Of a DNA stretch of 64,000 nucleotides, positions 14,501 through 25,100 are shown one piece after another; positions within the stretch are counted from its first letter, which is position 1; each line of letters begins with the position of its first letter. Below the pieces are notes generated by a model. The model made no database searches and was not told the DNA's origin. It worked only from the letters and a program-made list of their open reading frames with translations. Position numbers and translations under genes: made by a program. The stretch is from positions 2,566,501 through 2,630,500 of the forward strand of contig NC_059553.1 in the NCBI RefSeq assembly GCF_905220415.1. The letters are read 5' to 3'. The DNA is from Colias croceus. Lineage: Eukaryota > Arthropoda > Insecta > Lepidoptera > Pieridae.

Positions 14501-17500
14501 CACGATTGTAGGTTTTCAAAATTAGCATATAATTAGAACTCCACCCCTATCCGAATATGGTGCTATAACACGAGTATGTCTTATTGAATAATAATAATAG
14601 GCTTACTATCACTTAACATCTAATAAACACCCTCTTTTTCAGATTTATTTCTTTATTTCTTATTTAAGATATATTTTACTTAGTGATACTTATATAATAT
14701 AATATAATAATAATATATACGAGCAAAGATAATTAACGTATTTCCACGTGTTTGCAGAGTTGCGGCTATTGGTGTCGCTCTTGCTGGTGCAATGCTTCAT
14801 CTTGTGTGCAGACTGCATCAAACACCATCGTCGGTCCATGGGACCACATTCGGTAAGTTTTATCTATTTTTAAGAGCTAATGGATACCTTATGTATTTAA
14901 ACATTGTATTTTTTCCATTTCTTTTAAATTCTATCACATTAATACGTGTCGATACTCAACTTGATCCGTGATTTTTTTGCAGACTGTTTGTTCCTTAAAT
15001 TGGCCAATAACATCATCATTATTATGAGAAATAGTAAAGTTAAGCTTTTTGAAATCTAATTTCACTGGGTAGTAGTATGACACAAATTTAAGAAGATACC
15101 GTATTGAAAGTTGTTAAGGCAAACACAATGATTGACATTTTTGGTTCATGCTAGCTAACGTTTATTTCTTATTACATTGGAAATTATACAGCAAAAATGA
15201 GAATAAGCCGTTAAAAATCTAATTTATTATTTATTCTTTTCAGAATTTACCAGTGTCGAAAAGTGGATGGAGACCTGTTGTGGGATCCGAGGGGCTCTTT
15301 TACGGTTCATTTGGAACTGCCCCGCTTCATGCTCCTTATAAATCGCCTGTCCCAATTCATGACTACTATTCTTCAACTGGTCGCCCGTTAGCCCAGCGAG
15401 ATGTCGCTAAACTGACATCCATCGCCCAATCGTACCGACCAACAACCTTAAGAACCGTACCGGTTTCACAAGGAAACCCAGCCGGCAATCAGCCTATAAA
15501 CTCTTATCTCAATCCTTATGCTTTACCCAATAATGGCTTCACTCAGTACAAGTTCCTCCAGAACTATCCAGGCGACAACGTATTCATCAGAAACCCTCAA
15601 AATCAGTTTCTATCACGTCCCGTGTATCAACAAAAGTTTCCCACAAAGCAGAAGCAGCAACAACAACAGCAACAGCAATACCATAATAATATTTTACAAT
15701 CACTGACAAGCATTCAGCCAATTCATTTCGGCTATTATTCCACACCTACACCAGTGAATATCCTTGGAAATCCCATACAAATATACGCCAGACCAGATTC
15801 GAAGCGACCACAGGCGAGCGGTACTGAAATTTACAAACAAGAACTTTACAAACTTCCAAACAATGCGCAGCAAGTGAACCAACAAGCAAATCAGCAAGAG
15901 AATCAGCAAGCGAATCAGCAATCTAACCAACAAGTAAAAACAGCTCAACAACAAGCGGTCGCAGCTACTAATCTCCAGTCAGCCAATCCCTACTTTCAAT
16001 ATTCTTTACAAGATTTGGCCCAGATACAGCAACTGCCTCATAGTCTTTTAAGTATGAATCTGTTCACATAATATATTATCTAAGATCAAAAGTTATTTAC
16101 ACTTTCTTTTACCTCTCAATCTTAAAAAAATATGTGTAAATGCAATTTCAAAGTGTTTTTCATATTTTCAGGTTCATTTGGATCGTTCGGCATTCAATCT
16201 GTCAAAAACAGAGATCCAGGATATTCTACAACAAAGGGCACTTATCAGCAACCACAACCGACCAAGCAGACATTGTTCCAGTCATTGAATTTCCAAAATG
16301 GTGTGAAGTCTACACCTGCTGTATTCGCAACCTCAACTCCAAACACACAGGCTATACAAAATCAATTTAGTTTCGGTACGACATTCAACGATCTAGCCAA
16401 TGTACCAACACCTCGCACTAAACCAGCACATCCCACTAAAATAGATCCCAACGCGGGCAAGAAAACGGGTGGATTTAAACCAAGTCCTCAAGATCCATTT
16501 ATTAAAACCAACCAACAAGGAGAACAAAATAGAATAACTACGTATAATCCTCAAATTCCACATGTAACATCAGCGCCAAATCAGTACTATGATTATAATT
16601 TCGATTTACAAAAAACACAACAACAAAATTATAATCAGGATAATCTAAACTACAATGGGAACAATCAACAATTATATGACAATGTAGGTCTAAATCAACA
16701 AGTATCTCAGCAGTACATAAATGCACCGAGCGCATCAAACGCAGATAGTACTCTCAGTGGTGTGTCATATCAACCAACTTACGAAGTTACTGATAAAGAG
16801 GCAGATGATGTCACGCACGCTTCTACAGGTGGTTGGTTACAAGATCCATATGAAACAAATGAGAAATTAACCGAGGATAGTACGTTAAAATCAGATTACT
16901 CAAACGCCTTATTTGCTACTCCGACTACTACGCTTAACGAATCCCCTGATGAATATGCTATTGTAACCGAAGCAGATATAGGATTTGAAAATGGATTTAA
17001 TTATAATAGCCAAATAGAAACTCAAAGTAGGCGACCATTGGGCGATGATTTTGAACCGATTGGACAGCAGAAACTCAAAGAATATTACTACAAAGTATCG
17101 ACACCATCAAACAGGCGTACTAAGAAACCGGCTAAAATCGTACAGGAAGTTACAACACAAGCAACTGTATCAAGTGAAGTTCCAGTAGAGGCTCTTCCGA
17201 CACTACCACCTGATCAACATTTCAAACGACCTAGTGCCCCTGAAACTACGGAGAAGGAAAGAACTCGTAAAAGAAACAAGATAAGGAGACGCCGTCCAAT
17301 AGGTCATAGACATAGGGACGAATCAAACACACCAAAATCTACAACTACTACATCTGATGTGCCTCAAACAACAGAAGAAACTCACACAGTTAGACCTAGG
17401 ATAAGGCCATTAAAACCTAGAACAGAATCACCACTTACAACACTTAGTGTTACTACCGAATTAACTACAAGTGCATTGCCAACAATTTCTCCTACTTCAC

Positions 17501-18687
17501 CAACAGTTACAGCTATGAAGAAAAAAGTAAACCATCAAAGGTTTCTCACTACTAACGCGGCAAGACAAGAAACAACAACGCAAATAATAAGCGAGGAAAG
17601 TAAAGAATCACCCATTATGAAAATAGCGACACGTCCCCAAAATACAAGAAATTCTTACGATTATAGAAATAGTGAAGTTCCTGATTATAGCCATAAGCAA
17701 GACGAAAAGGATACGCCAACCAGCGATATATCTGTTAGCTTAACAGACACATATAAAAATTCAGCCGATATTCTCAAAGATTTTTCATTTCACAGAGACG
17801 TAAGACCCGTTGAAATCAAAGAAGTAACTACTGAAGCCATTCGCGAAAGTGCTGAAATAGAAACAACAACAACTCCCAAAACAGAGACATCTAAAAATAT
17901 AGGAAAAATACAACGACCCAAATTAAAGAATAAATATGACAGACCGAAATTTAGCGTTAAAGATTATAGAAATAGACTAAGTTCAACAACGAGTAGCACT
18001 GAAAAACCCACAGAAAATACGCCCAGAGCGAGACCGCTTAGAAAGAATCCCTATTCAGAAATTAATTCTGATGTAGAAACAACGACAGAAAGGAAGCGAT
18101 TTACACCAAAAGAACCAAGACATAAACTTAACAGAACAGACAACAATGAGCAAGAAATACACTCACGTACACACATCAGACAAAGACAGACAACGCCTGA
18201 TACAACAGAAAGTACAACACAAAAAATCTCTGCAAGAATACGCAACGGTCAACGAAGACCTAAGCCCACAGAAGAAACTATAGAAACTTCCAGCACAACA
18301 GTCGGCAAGAGGCCTTTGAGGAAAAAAATCAAAGACTCTGAAACCGGAGAATCAGTTCAAGACGTGTCTATCAGTGAAACAGCATATAACTCTGATCACA
18401 AAAACGATTTCACTTCAGAGAGAACGAGGTCTGAGAGTGCTATAATGAAAATAGCAGATAAAAAACATCAGGACCACATAGAGCGTCTATTCGAGCATTC
18501 TAAACGGGTTTCAGATTTGACTCTTGCCGCGAGCAAGGACTACAACACACCTGGTATGTTTAAGACAGTTTCATCGAACAGCAGGCGAATACCGAACTAT
18601 TTTACGATAGCAACAGACGATCCAATACTTCCAATAGAAGCATTTTTCCCGCAGCTTAACCAAAAGAAGGAATCTCAACTTTCCTAG
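2153..18687 (+). CDS. Secreted Gln/Asn/Thr-rich low-complexity protein (4 exons, 1141 aa)
   Basis: Inferred exons: 2153-2159, 14758-14852, 15244-16051 and 16172-18687 (3426 nt, exactly 1142 codons). The 7-nt first exon gives ATG AGC G before GTAAGT. Exon 2 completes a signal peptide (MSELRLLVSLLLVQCFILCA). Exon 3 is Gln/Asn-rich with a polyQ run and a degenerate NQQ(A/E/S) repeat. Exon 4 (about 840 codons) is Thr/Pro/Arg/Lys-rich with recurring RPLRK, RRPKPTE and TTT/ETTT motifs and basic clusters such as KRNKIRRRRP. There is no transmembrane segment or enzymatic domain. The exon 3/4 junction (donor GTATGA at 16052, phase 1, AGT=Ser) is inferred. If it is not spliced, the protein stops at 16069-16071 after 309 aa. 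A secreted matrix- or mucin-like role is plausible from composition only; I do not recognise the family. The large exons are confident, the first exon less so. Confidence 0.7.
4889..5100 (+). mobile_element. Helitron-like non-autonomous repeat
   Basis: Starts TCTCTTAATATATA and ends with the GC-rich hairpin 'gcgggcgaagccgcgggcgg' followed by CTAG and a T. TC...CTRR termini with a 3' hairpin and insertion between A and T are Helitron hallmarks. Such repeats are abundant in Lepidoptera (Lep1-like). Confidence 0.6.
6786..7009. mobile_element. 224-bp TIR element (MITE-like)
   Basis: Terminal inverted repeats of about 27 bp: left CAGAGCTTGACCGACAATCA and onwards through GTGCGTAC, right the near-exact reverse complement ending CGGTCAAGCTCTG. 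Two mismatches lie in the arms. The interior contains further (C/G)CGCA-rich sub-repeats. No clear target duplication could be assigned, so the superfamily is unknown. Open frames crossing it are composition artefacts of the inverted repeats. Confidence 0.6.
8233..8709 (-). mobile_element. Helitron-like repeat with (CAGA)n block
   Basis: Read on the minus strand it starts TCTATACAT near 8709 and ends in the GC-rich hairpin and CTAG at 8236-8233. An internal microsatellite of CAGA units lies at about 8558-8588, as in many lepidopteran Helitron-like copies. No coding potential. Confidence 0.55.
8558..8588. repeat. (CAGA)n microsatellite
   Basis: About seven perfect tandem CAGA units inside the Helitron-like repeat. 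Confidence 0.85.
9165..9331 (+). mobile_element. Helitron-like repeat, 'TCACTACATAGTATA' subfamily
   Basis: Begins TCACTACATAGTATAAAAC and ends in 'agcgggcgaagccgcgggcgg' plus TAAGCTAG. A close relative lies at 25716-25901 and shares the start, 'TCTCTGTCCCTATG', the 'CAAGAGGAAGGTTTTAGTAT' block and the end. Confidence 0.6.
10010..10199 (+). mobile_element. Helitron-like repeat, 'AAGCTGAAGAGTTT' subfamily
   Basis: Begins TCTATACTTCTATTATAAAG and ends GTGCAGCTAG followed by T. Copies of the same subfamily occur at 20085-20276 (+), 27696-27912 (-), 42147-42319 (+, truncated) and 53818-54014 (-). They share 'CGAGGAAGGCT' and 'GCTAAGACCAACA' blocks. Confidence 0.6.
10781..10822. repeat. Perfect 42-bp palindrome
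   Basis: The half-site TATATGAAAAAGTTTGAATT (10781-10800), plus one further A, is mirrored without mismatch up to 10822. It could extrude as a cruciform or be the remnant of a foldback insertion. Confidence 0.85.
12080..12316 (+). mobile_element. Helitron-like repeat with (TCTG)n start
   Basis: Begins TCCATACTAATATTATAAAT, has a short CTGT microsatellite and the 'GACATAGGCTACTTTTTATC' block, and ends with the GC-rich hairpin and ACCTAG. It abuts the piggyBac element (TTAA at 12327). Confidence 0.6.
12331..13772 (+). mobile_element. Decayed piggyBac-like DNA transposon
   Basis: Flanked by TTAA (12327-12330 and 13773-13776), the piggyBac target site. Terminal repeats are CCCGTCAATTCCCA on the left and TGGGAATTGAAGAG on the right (imperfect inverse). 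Transposase relics lie inside: a start ATG at 12568 with a spliced 11-nt exon (donor GTAAGT), then from 12834 a reading frame LTLDEIA(stop)ELHAREDPGD and an acidic stretch (DDGVGTDEESGDENDAS), and near 13440-13493 a Cys-rich C-terminus (CAKCNISLHIKCWYMF) typical of piggyBac transposases. The catalytic core is mostly missing or riddled with stops, so the element is dead. A palindromic CAGTGTCACCTGTAGGTGAC-type motif occurs three times within it. Confidence 0.8.
12834..13493 (+). pseudogene. piggyBac transposase remnant
   Basis: N-terminal acidic segment from 12834 and a C-terminal CxxC...CW zinc-binding tail near 13440-13493, connected by sequence with many in-frame stops and frameshifts. Between them a stretch resembling the last catalytic-region strands can be made out (around 13300 'FCLYILSVQM'). 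It cannot encode an active transposase. Confidence 0.7.
16052..16171 (+). other. Inferred 120-nt intron with a readthrough stop
   Basis: Donor A|GTATGA (phase 1) and acceptor TATTTTCAG. Splicing joins ...HSLL-S-SFGSFGIQ... in frame. Retention reads seven codons into the intron (from the split Ser codon through Thr), then TAA at 16069-16071. The donor is sub-consensus, so regulated retention is possible. Confidence 0.6.
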
Positions 18688-19113
18688 TTAGTTTTACCAA
18701 AGCAAATCTCTTTGTCTGCCAAAGCGTCATTTTCTAAATCTAGTTTAAGGTAGAATTATTTATTAACATTTTCTCCATTAACCACGGCAACGGACCACGG
18801 ATTAGAGTCATCAGTCAATATATGTTTTTTTTCTATTCTTCAAAGGGCATTTATTGGGTTTCAATTTTAGGTACTACATAATTTCTTATATTATTCTTAC
18901 ATAGATTTTAAGCTTAAAAAATACTATTTTATATAAATTAAGCAGTTGCCGTGAAAATGATGACGCCTAAAGCGGTTGTATACAACCCACCTGCATTTTA
19001 TCTTTAACTGTCCTTGGTGCTCATTTAATGTTAGTTAATCTTAGTGATACGAAGGAAGTATTATGTGTGTGTGTATCAGTGTGTCTCAATATTTATATCG
19101 ATAGGTTATTGTA

Positions 19114-19119
19114 AATAAA
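19114..19119 (+). terminator. Poly(A) signal AATAAA of gene 1
   Basis: Canonical hexamer about 430 nt after the stop codon of the secreted protein gene. Confidence 0.6.
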
Positions 19120-19141
19120 AAACTCTTATTTAATGAATTCT

Positions 19142-19147
19142 TTTATT
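19142..19147 (-). terminator. Poly(A) signal AATAAA of TRIP4
   Basis: Canonical hexamer on the minus strand, 28 nt beyond the TRIP4 stop. Cleavage downstream would place the end of the transcript near 19120-19130, overlapping gene 1's end. Confidence 0.6.
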
Positions 19148-19175
19148 TTCCCTTTACAAATTATAAATAACAAAT

Positions 19176-22100
19176 TTACGCAGCGTGCGCTTGTTCGGAT
19201 TCTATTTTGGACATCTTTTGAATACATTTCAAAGCCGCTTGATGAATTGTTTTGTCCAGAGAATCTGAAAATGAAAGAATCGTACAAATTAAAATTTGTA
19301 AGAAGGAAGAAAAAAAAATGTGTGGTTTTAATAGGATCACGGTGAAAGTGAAACTTTTTTCACACTATAGACATTTAACTAAAAATTATCGTATTTGTAC
19401 GATAATTATCGTATGTATCGTGCGTCACGCGACATGCGCTACACAGACCAAAAAGTTTGAGACGATGTAATAAAAGTTTCACTTTAATATTTTAGAGAAA
19501 TTAAAGACTTTTTAACGGATATTAAACGCGATTTATTTATTACTGTCTCGACTTTTCGAATACTTTACAGCGAGCGTGGTCACGGGGAGACACGCATTTC
19601 CCTCCCTCCCTCCTCGTTTGAAATACGTTGAAAAGTCTTTAATTTCTAAAAAATACTAAGAAAAAATATGTCAATTTTAAACACATGAAATAAAAAATGA
19701 TAAATTTAAAATAACTAGAACAATCTTATAAAGTTCTCGTTGATGCATAAATAAATAGTTAACACAGTAAATATATCTTCATAATGTTGTAGATTCAGAA
19801 GATTTTCCGCTATTTTATATTACTTTATAAAAATCAATCCTAATTTAAAAAGATAAAATAACAAAGGAAATACTCACATATTTTATGCTGTCCTTTGACC
19901 GGGAATCGAAGCCGCAGACTTATCGGATTGGAACAGATGAACATATAGGGACTGTCGCCTTCGCCGTCCGGATAACTGCAATGTTTGATATTAAATCATT
20001 AAAAATGTCTATTGTTTTATTATTCACGGAATATTTTGTTCAGTAAGTATGTAAAACCGACAAATTCATGTACGAGCTTTAGTATCCATACAAATACTAA
20101 TAATATTATAAAGCTGAAGAGTTTGTTTGTTTGAACATGCTAATCTCAGGAACTACTGGTCCGATTTGAAAAATTATTTCGGTGTTAGATAGGCCATTTA
20201 TCGAGGAAGGCTATATATTATTACGCTAAGACCAACAAGAGCCGTGCCACGCGGGTGAAACCGCGCAGTGCAGCTATCCATTCAATAAAATCTTGTTATA
20301 ATAAACGCAGCCGCTCCCTGAACAAGTAAAACACATACATAAATTAAGAAATTATATTGGGTAATTATAAAAAAAATAACAATAAACACTTGAGAAATTT
20401 GGATTTGTAACCATTAGTATTTACTTAATCACAAAAAAGAATAACCCGAGCGGAGCCGGGGCGAACAGCTAGTTAATATTAACAATATAATTTATAGATA
20501 CTCACATTTTCTCATACTCTTCTTGCGGTAGGCAGTCGTCAACATTGACGCATCCCAGCAAACATCCGGTGGGATAGAATGATGGAAACTTGAATTGCTT
20601 TTCTGAAAAAAATTAATAATATAAAAAATCGCTATGCCATACTTTTCGGACGATTCCAAATGGTCACCATACCGAAAAAGTTTGGCGAAACAAAAAATTT
20701 TTGCAGACGGTATGGCGACCATTTGGAATCGTCCGAAAAGTATGGCATGGCGATTTTCGTAAATGGCTGCACGACGATGGTTACCTGTGCAAAAGTTAGC
20801 CTCGTACAAATGGCTGAATTGTTTTTTTTTAAATCAACACATTCGCTTCGGTATGGCGGGCTGTAAGTCACACCGGAAAAGTATGGCATGACACTACCGC
20901 CTACTTCTTTTTTATGGGTTATCGGTAAATTCTAAAATTTTTGTGTTACAAATCGCTATTTTTCCGACGAGTTCGACTAACGCCCACGCGACTAAGCCGC
21001 CGGTACCAGCGTTCACACCATCATTTTTCTTTTTGCCATTGAGTACTAAGACCCCTGTAGAACCGCCATCATGTTACAAATGACTCGAAATTTTGTGTCA
21101 CTATCTCCCGGTCTAAATAGACCATCTTGTATACAACACCCATCTCACCCGGATAGAGCACCCTGTATCTATTCTCCAAGTCCCGGATAAGCCCCGGGTC
21201 AGCTGGTTTGACTGTAGCCGCTATCCACAATCTACCGCGATGACTCGTATACCATGTTCGACCTTCGTGTCTAAAAACAAGTTAAAAAAGTATAAGTTAA
21301 ATATCTATACTTACAGTTAAAAGAGCAATTACATGTAAAATAATTCACAAACAAACTATATGAACACAAAATAAAATGCTAAAAATACTCTCCAAGTGCA
21401 GAAAGTGTGTAATATAATAAAGGCTAATTTCTGAATTGAGAATTGGTTTGATTGGGGCTTGAAAAAGACTATCTCGTTGAAAATATATTTAAGCATAGTT
21501 TGAGACGTTCATAACTTCAAAAACTCAATACAAAAACCAGCCGTAAGTACCTGTCTAAAAAAAATGTGTGCGTGTACTAGTGTACACACGTAAGAAGTGA
21601 AACTTCTTTATGACCTTATTTTTAAAAAAATAATTTACTATGTGCAACTTTACAGAAATACGTCGAATCACGCGTGGTAGGGATAAGAAAAAGATGGCGC
21701 GTAACGGAAAAATGTCACGCGTAACGAAAAAATGTTACACTACAGTTTCAATTCAAAAACTTAAAATACTTAACCCGTGACGGGTCCTATGAACAGGCGG
21801 TTGTTCATAACTAAAACTCTGACTGTAGCGTCCTGCGTACAACCGCCTGTTCATAACGCGGCCAATGACTTTGAACGTCACCTGTAGCTGCTTACAAGTG
21901 AATGTTTCCAGTATAAAAAATATTTCTCTATGCCTTAAACATTTATAATTCGAATCGACACGACTCCGAGACAGGCAATAGAGACCAAAACCACAAAATA
22001 AAAAAAAAAAGTGAATCATTGATTGAGTTGCGTCATCGGCCATAGTTTGTGACATTTCTCTTGTTCAACGAATATTTGGATTGTGAATTATGCCGAGAGG

Positions 22101-25100
22101 AATAATTAGATGAGTGATAATTGAGACGTATATTACTGGAAATTTTACGTAGAATACGTTTATGATATTGGTTTTAGGGATATTTGAAGAATACTCAGTG
22201 AAAAAGTGTCTCAACTTTTCAGTGCGGAAGACGCAAAATGGCGCTTTTTTTCTTGTTTGTGAATAATGGATATTTGTTATTATTCATAGTGAAATACGTT
22301 GTGTTAAATGTGTGAAAATATAAGTGAATGTATTTGGCAATCGTGTAGTGATATGAAAACGTGAATATGATCATTTGATGACTCACCATTATCATGTAAG
22401 TGTTAGTATGTAAGCAATTAAAATTAAAACAAAAGAAAATCAATTTTTTATAATTTTATAGAAAAAATATATCGTCATGATTACATTTTTATGCTATAAC
22501 TAGTTTCTTCCTCTTTCCAAAAATATATCATACATGGCATATAATTATAGAACAATAGGGTAAATAAAATTTTCAAACTCGGTAGTCATAAAAAAGCTAG
22601 ATTTCGTAAACTACCTCGACATACTTGGGACACATAACATCTGTGCATAGGACGCGTCACGGGTTAAATATACGGATACCACGACCACACCCTTTAAATA
22701 AATAAATAAACAAACTCACAACTTAATCCCCTCCACCAATAGCGACGCCCAGGGTTGGTGCATAGAGAGACACTTGCCGGTATCCACCATCTCTTGTAAC
22801 TCTGCATCTTGTATGCGAGACTGTGTGGACCACGTGGGTCTGCTTGCTGCGTAGTTGCTGCTTATTGATTCGTCGAACTGTGTGGTGTAATTATTATATT
22901 ATTTTTTAATGTCAAAAAATAAATAAGCAATGAAAATTTCAGAAACACATACAGAATTTTTGTAATGAAAAACTGAAACTGTATATTCTAAACATTAATT
23001 TTAAAAAGAAAAACACCTATATTGTGCATTTTGTTTGATTTAAAAATATATTTAAAAGATGCCTGAAAGGTTGGTTTAAGTTAGCACATCGCTAATTTAG
23101 TTGGGTAAAAATGTTACTTATAAATCTACTGTTAATATTTAAATCTATATGTTAAGCTATATTTTCTTTCTATCTGTTTATATTAATGAAACATCAAATA
23201 CTTAAACAGTTATTATATGATTCAATGATTTCTTAAAGCAAACTAAACTTTCTCCATTTAAAAAACAATAAAAAAAACGAACCTACTACTTACTACTTCA
23301 AAACATTAAAATTACCTGCAACAAGTTAGCATTAACACCCGGCGCCACATCCCTATCTGAAGGCATGTTAGCCAATACATCGGTCCTCAACATCTGGTTA
23401 CCATTCTGATTGCTTGTGGTAATGTTACGAATGTGATCTTCGTCCACGTCGTAGTCGATTGTGTTGTCTTCTACCACTTGACGACCTTTGGGATGTAATG
23501 GAAAAATTTCTTTATTAGTTTCCAAAAATGTTATACATAATATAGTTGCATGCTGCATTGAACCCCACACTAGGATCCCCTGTGTTGTGGGGCTCAATCT
23601 TTTAATAATAGATTGGTTGTATGTCATGTAATTGATAGAATAGGTTTTATTAGTACCTAAATATATAATAAGTTATCCTATAAATTTCGTAAGTATCTGT
23701 ATATTTTGTATTATTGTTTTCAATAATTCACCTGTAAATAGGAATCTAGAACAGGCTAATGTGAAAAATGTTATATCACTATTATAATATCTTAAATCTT
23801 AATAATGATGTTGGATAACATCTTCCCATCCGCAATTTATTTACAACAATAGAAATTTATGAAAATATGTACATAGGTAGTAGAAAAAATGTAAAAAATG
23901 TTTGTAAAATATGTACGGTAAAACTTCACAAGATTGTCCCAAAAATAAAATATTATTATTTTTGATTTCATTATAAATGTAAAATACCATATTATTCATT
24001 ATCATATCCATTTTATGGCTGTTTTATGTAATAATAAGGGTTTTAAAAAGACCACTCAGACAGCGACAGCACCCCACGCCCCTCTGCAAGCAGAGGGATG
24101 AACGATCATCGAGGGCTGGAGCCAGCTGACTCCGCCCGCCTCACGCTCAGGGCACCGCGCCACATCTCATCTTCGTGGCTGGTCTGATCCTACATAATGT
24201 AAGAGTTCTCGTGAAGAGCTTACTATAGAAATGATCCTATGAAGTAAGGTCTTGCCGGTACACCCGATATCGGCTCTATTTACTGCATGAGAAAAACACT
24301 TCGGTAGCGGGTTGTAGGAATCTTGTTTCGTGACTAGCGACATCTAACCGATGAAGAATAAATAATTCGTGTCATGCTCATGGTACATATTAAATAATAA
24401 TATATTTTCATTTTTAAGACAAATTAGGGCAATTTCGACAAAGGCTATCTAGTGTGAGAGTTCAATGTTGAAAGCTCTGTTAAAATTAATATATTATATT
24501 TTGTTCTAGAATTAAAACAAAAAATGACCTAGATCCCCAGAACTTGTGTTTTTAAAAAAGCGACATCTGTATGTTCGAGAGAATACTGTAAATAATTGTA
24601 TCACCTCATGAGATCATAGATCACACGATAGCGACATCTAGTGGTGTAGATCATGAATTTTAAAGTAAGTGGGAATTATCAATATCTAGAATCTAGATGT
24701 TATAAATTATATTTTAATTTGGTTAAAAAGGATTTTAATAGCAATGCAATAATTATAAATCATAAAACAAACTCAATGAATTGACATTTCACGTTGTATT
24801 TTCACTATTTAATTTAAAACTGAACTTCAGTTAAATATCAATTAAAAACATATAAAGTATAAAGTAATTTTTATAGCTATGTTGATCCTGATCACTACCA
24901 AAAATATAATTGATTTAAAAAAATAGTACATCTTTTGAGACACAAGCATATTATGTAGATCTTGATCCACATGCCTTCTTAATATCATACTGCGACACTA
25001 GATGGCGCTCTAACTAAAAATGTCTATAACGTATTCACTACGGATCGAGGTCAACGCGACGTCACAACTTATTAACGTATCACATCAGCTAGATGTCACT

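Larger units (their letters stand above)
2160..14757 (+). other. Intron 1 of the secreted Gln/Thr-rich gene (12.6 kb)
   Basis: Donor GTAAGT at 2160 and acceptor TTTGCAG ending at 14757. The intron is AT-rich and contains Helitron-like repeats (4889-5100, 8233-8709, 9165-9331, 10010-10199, 12080-12316), a short TIR element (6786-7009), a 42-bp perfect palindrome (10781-10822) and a decayed piggyBac (12331-13772). At 14114-14131 is the lepidopteran repeat tag 'TTTTTAACCGACTTCAAA'. Elsewhere (2200-4880, 5110-6780, 7020-8230, 10830-12070, 13780-14750) I see no gene. Confidence 0.6.
18688..19175. other. 3' UTR of gene 1 and inter-gene junction
   Basis: AT-rich 3' UTR of the plus-strand gene. It runs to the poly(A) signal at 19114 and meets the minus-strand TRIP4 3' end. 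No other gene seen. Confidence 0.6.
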
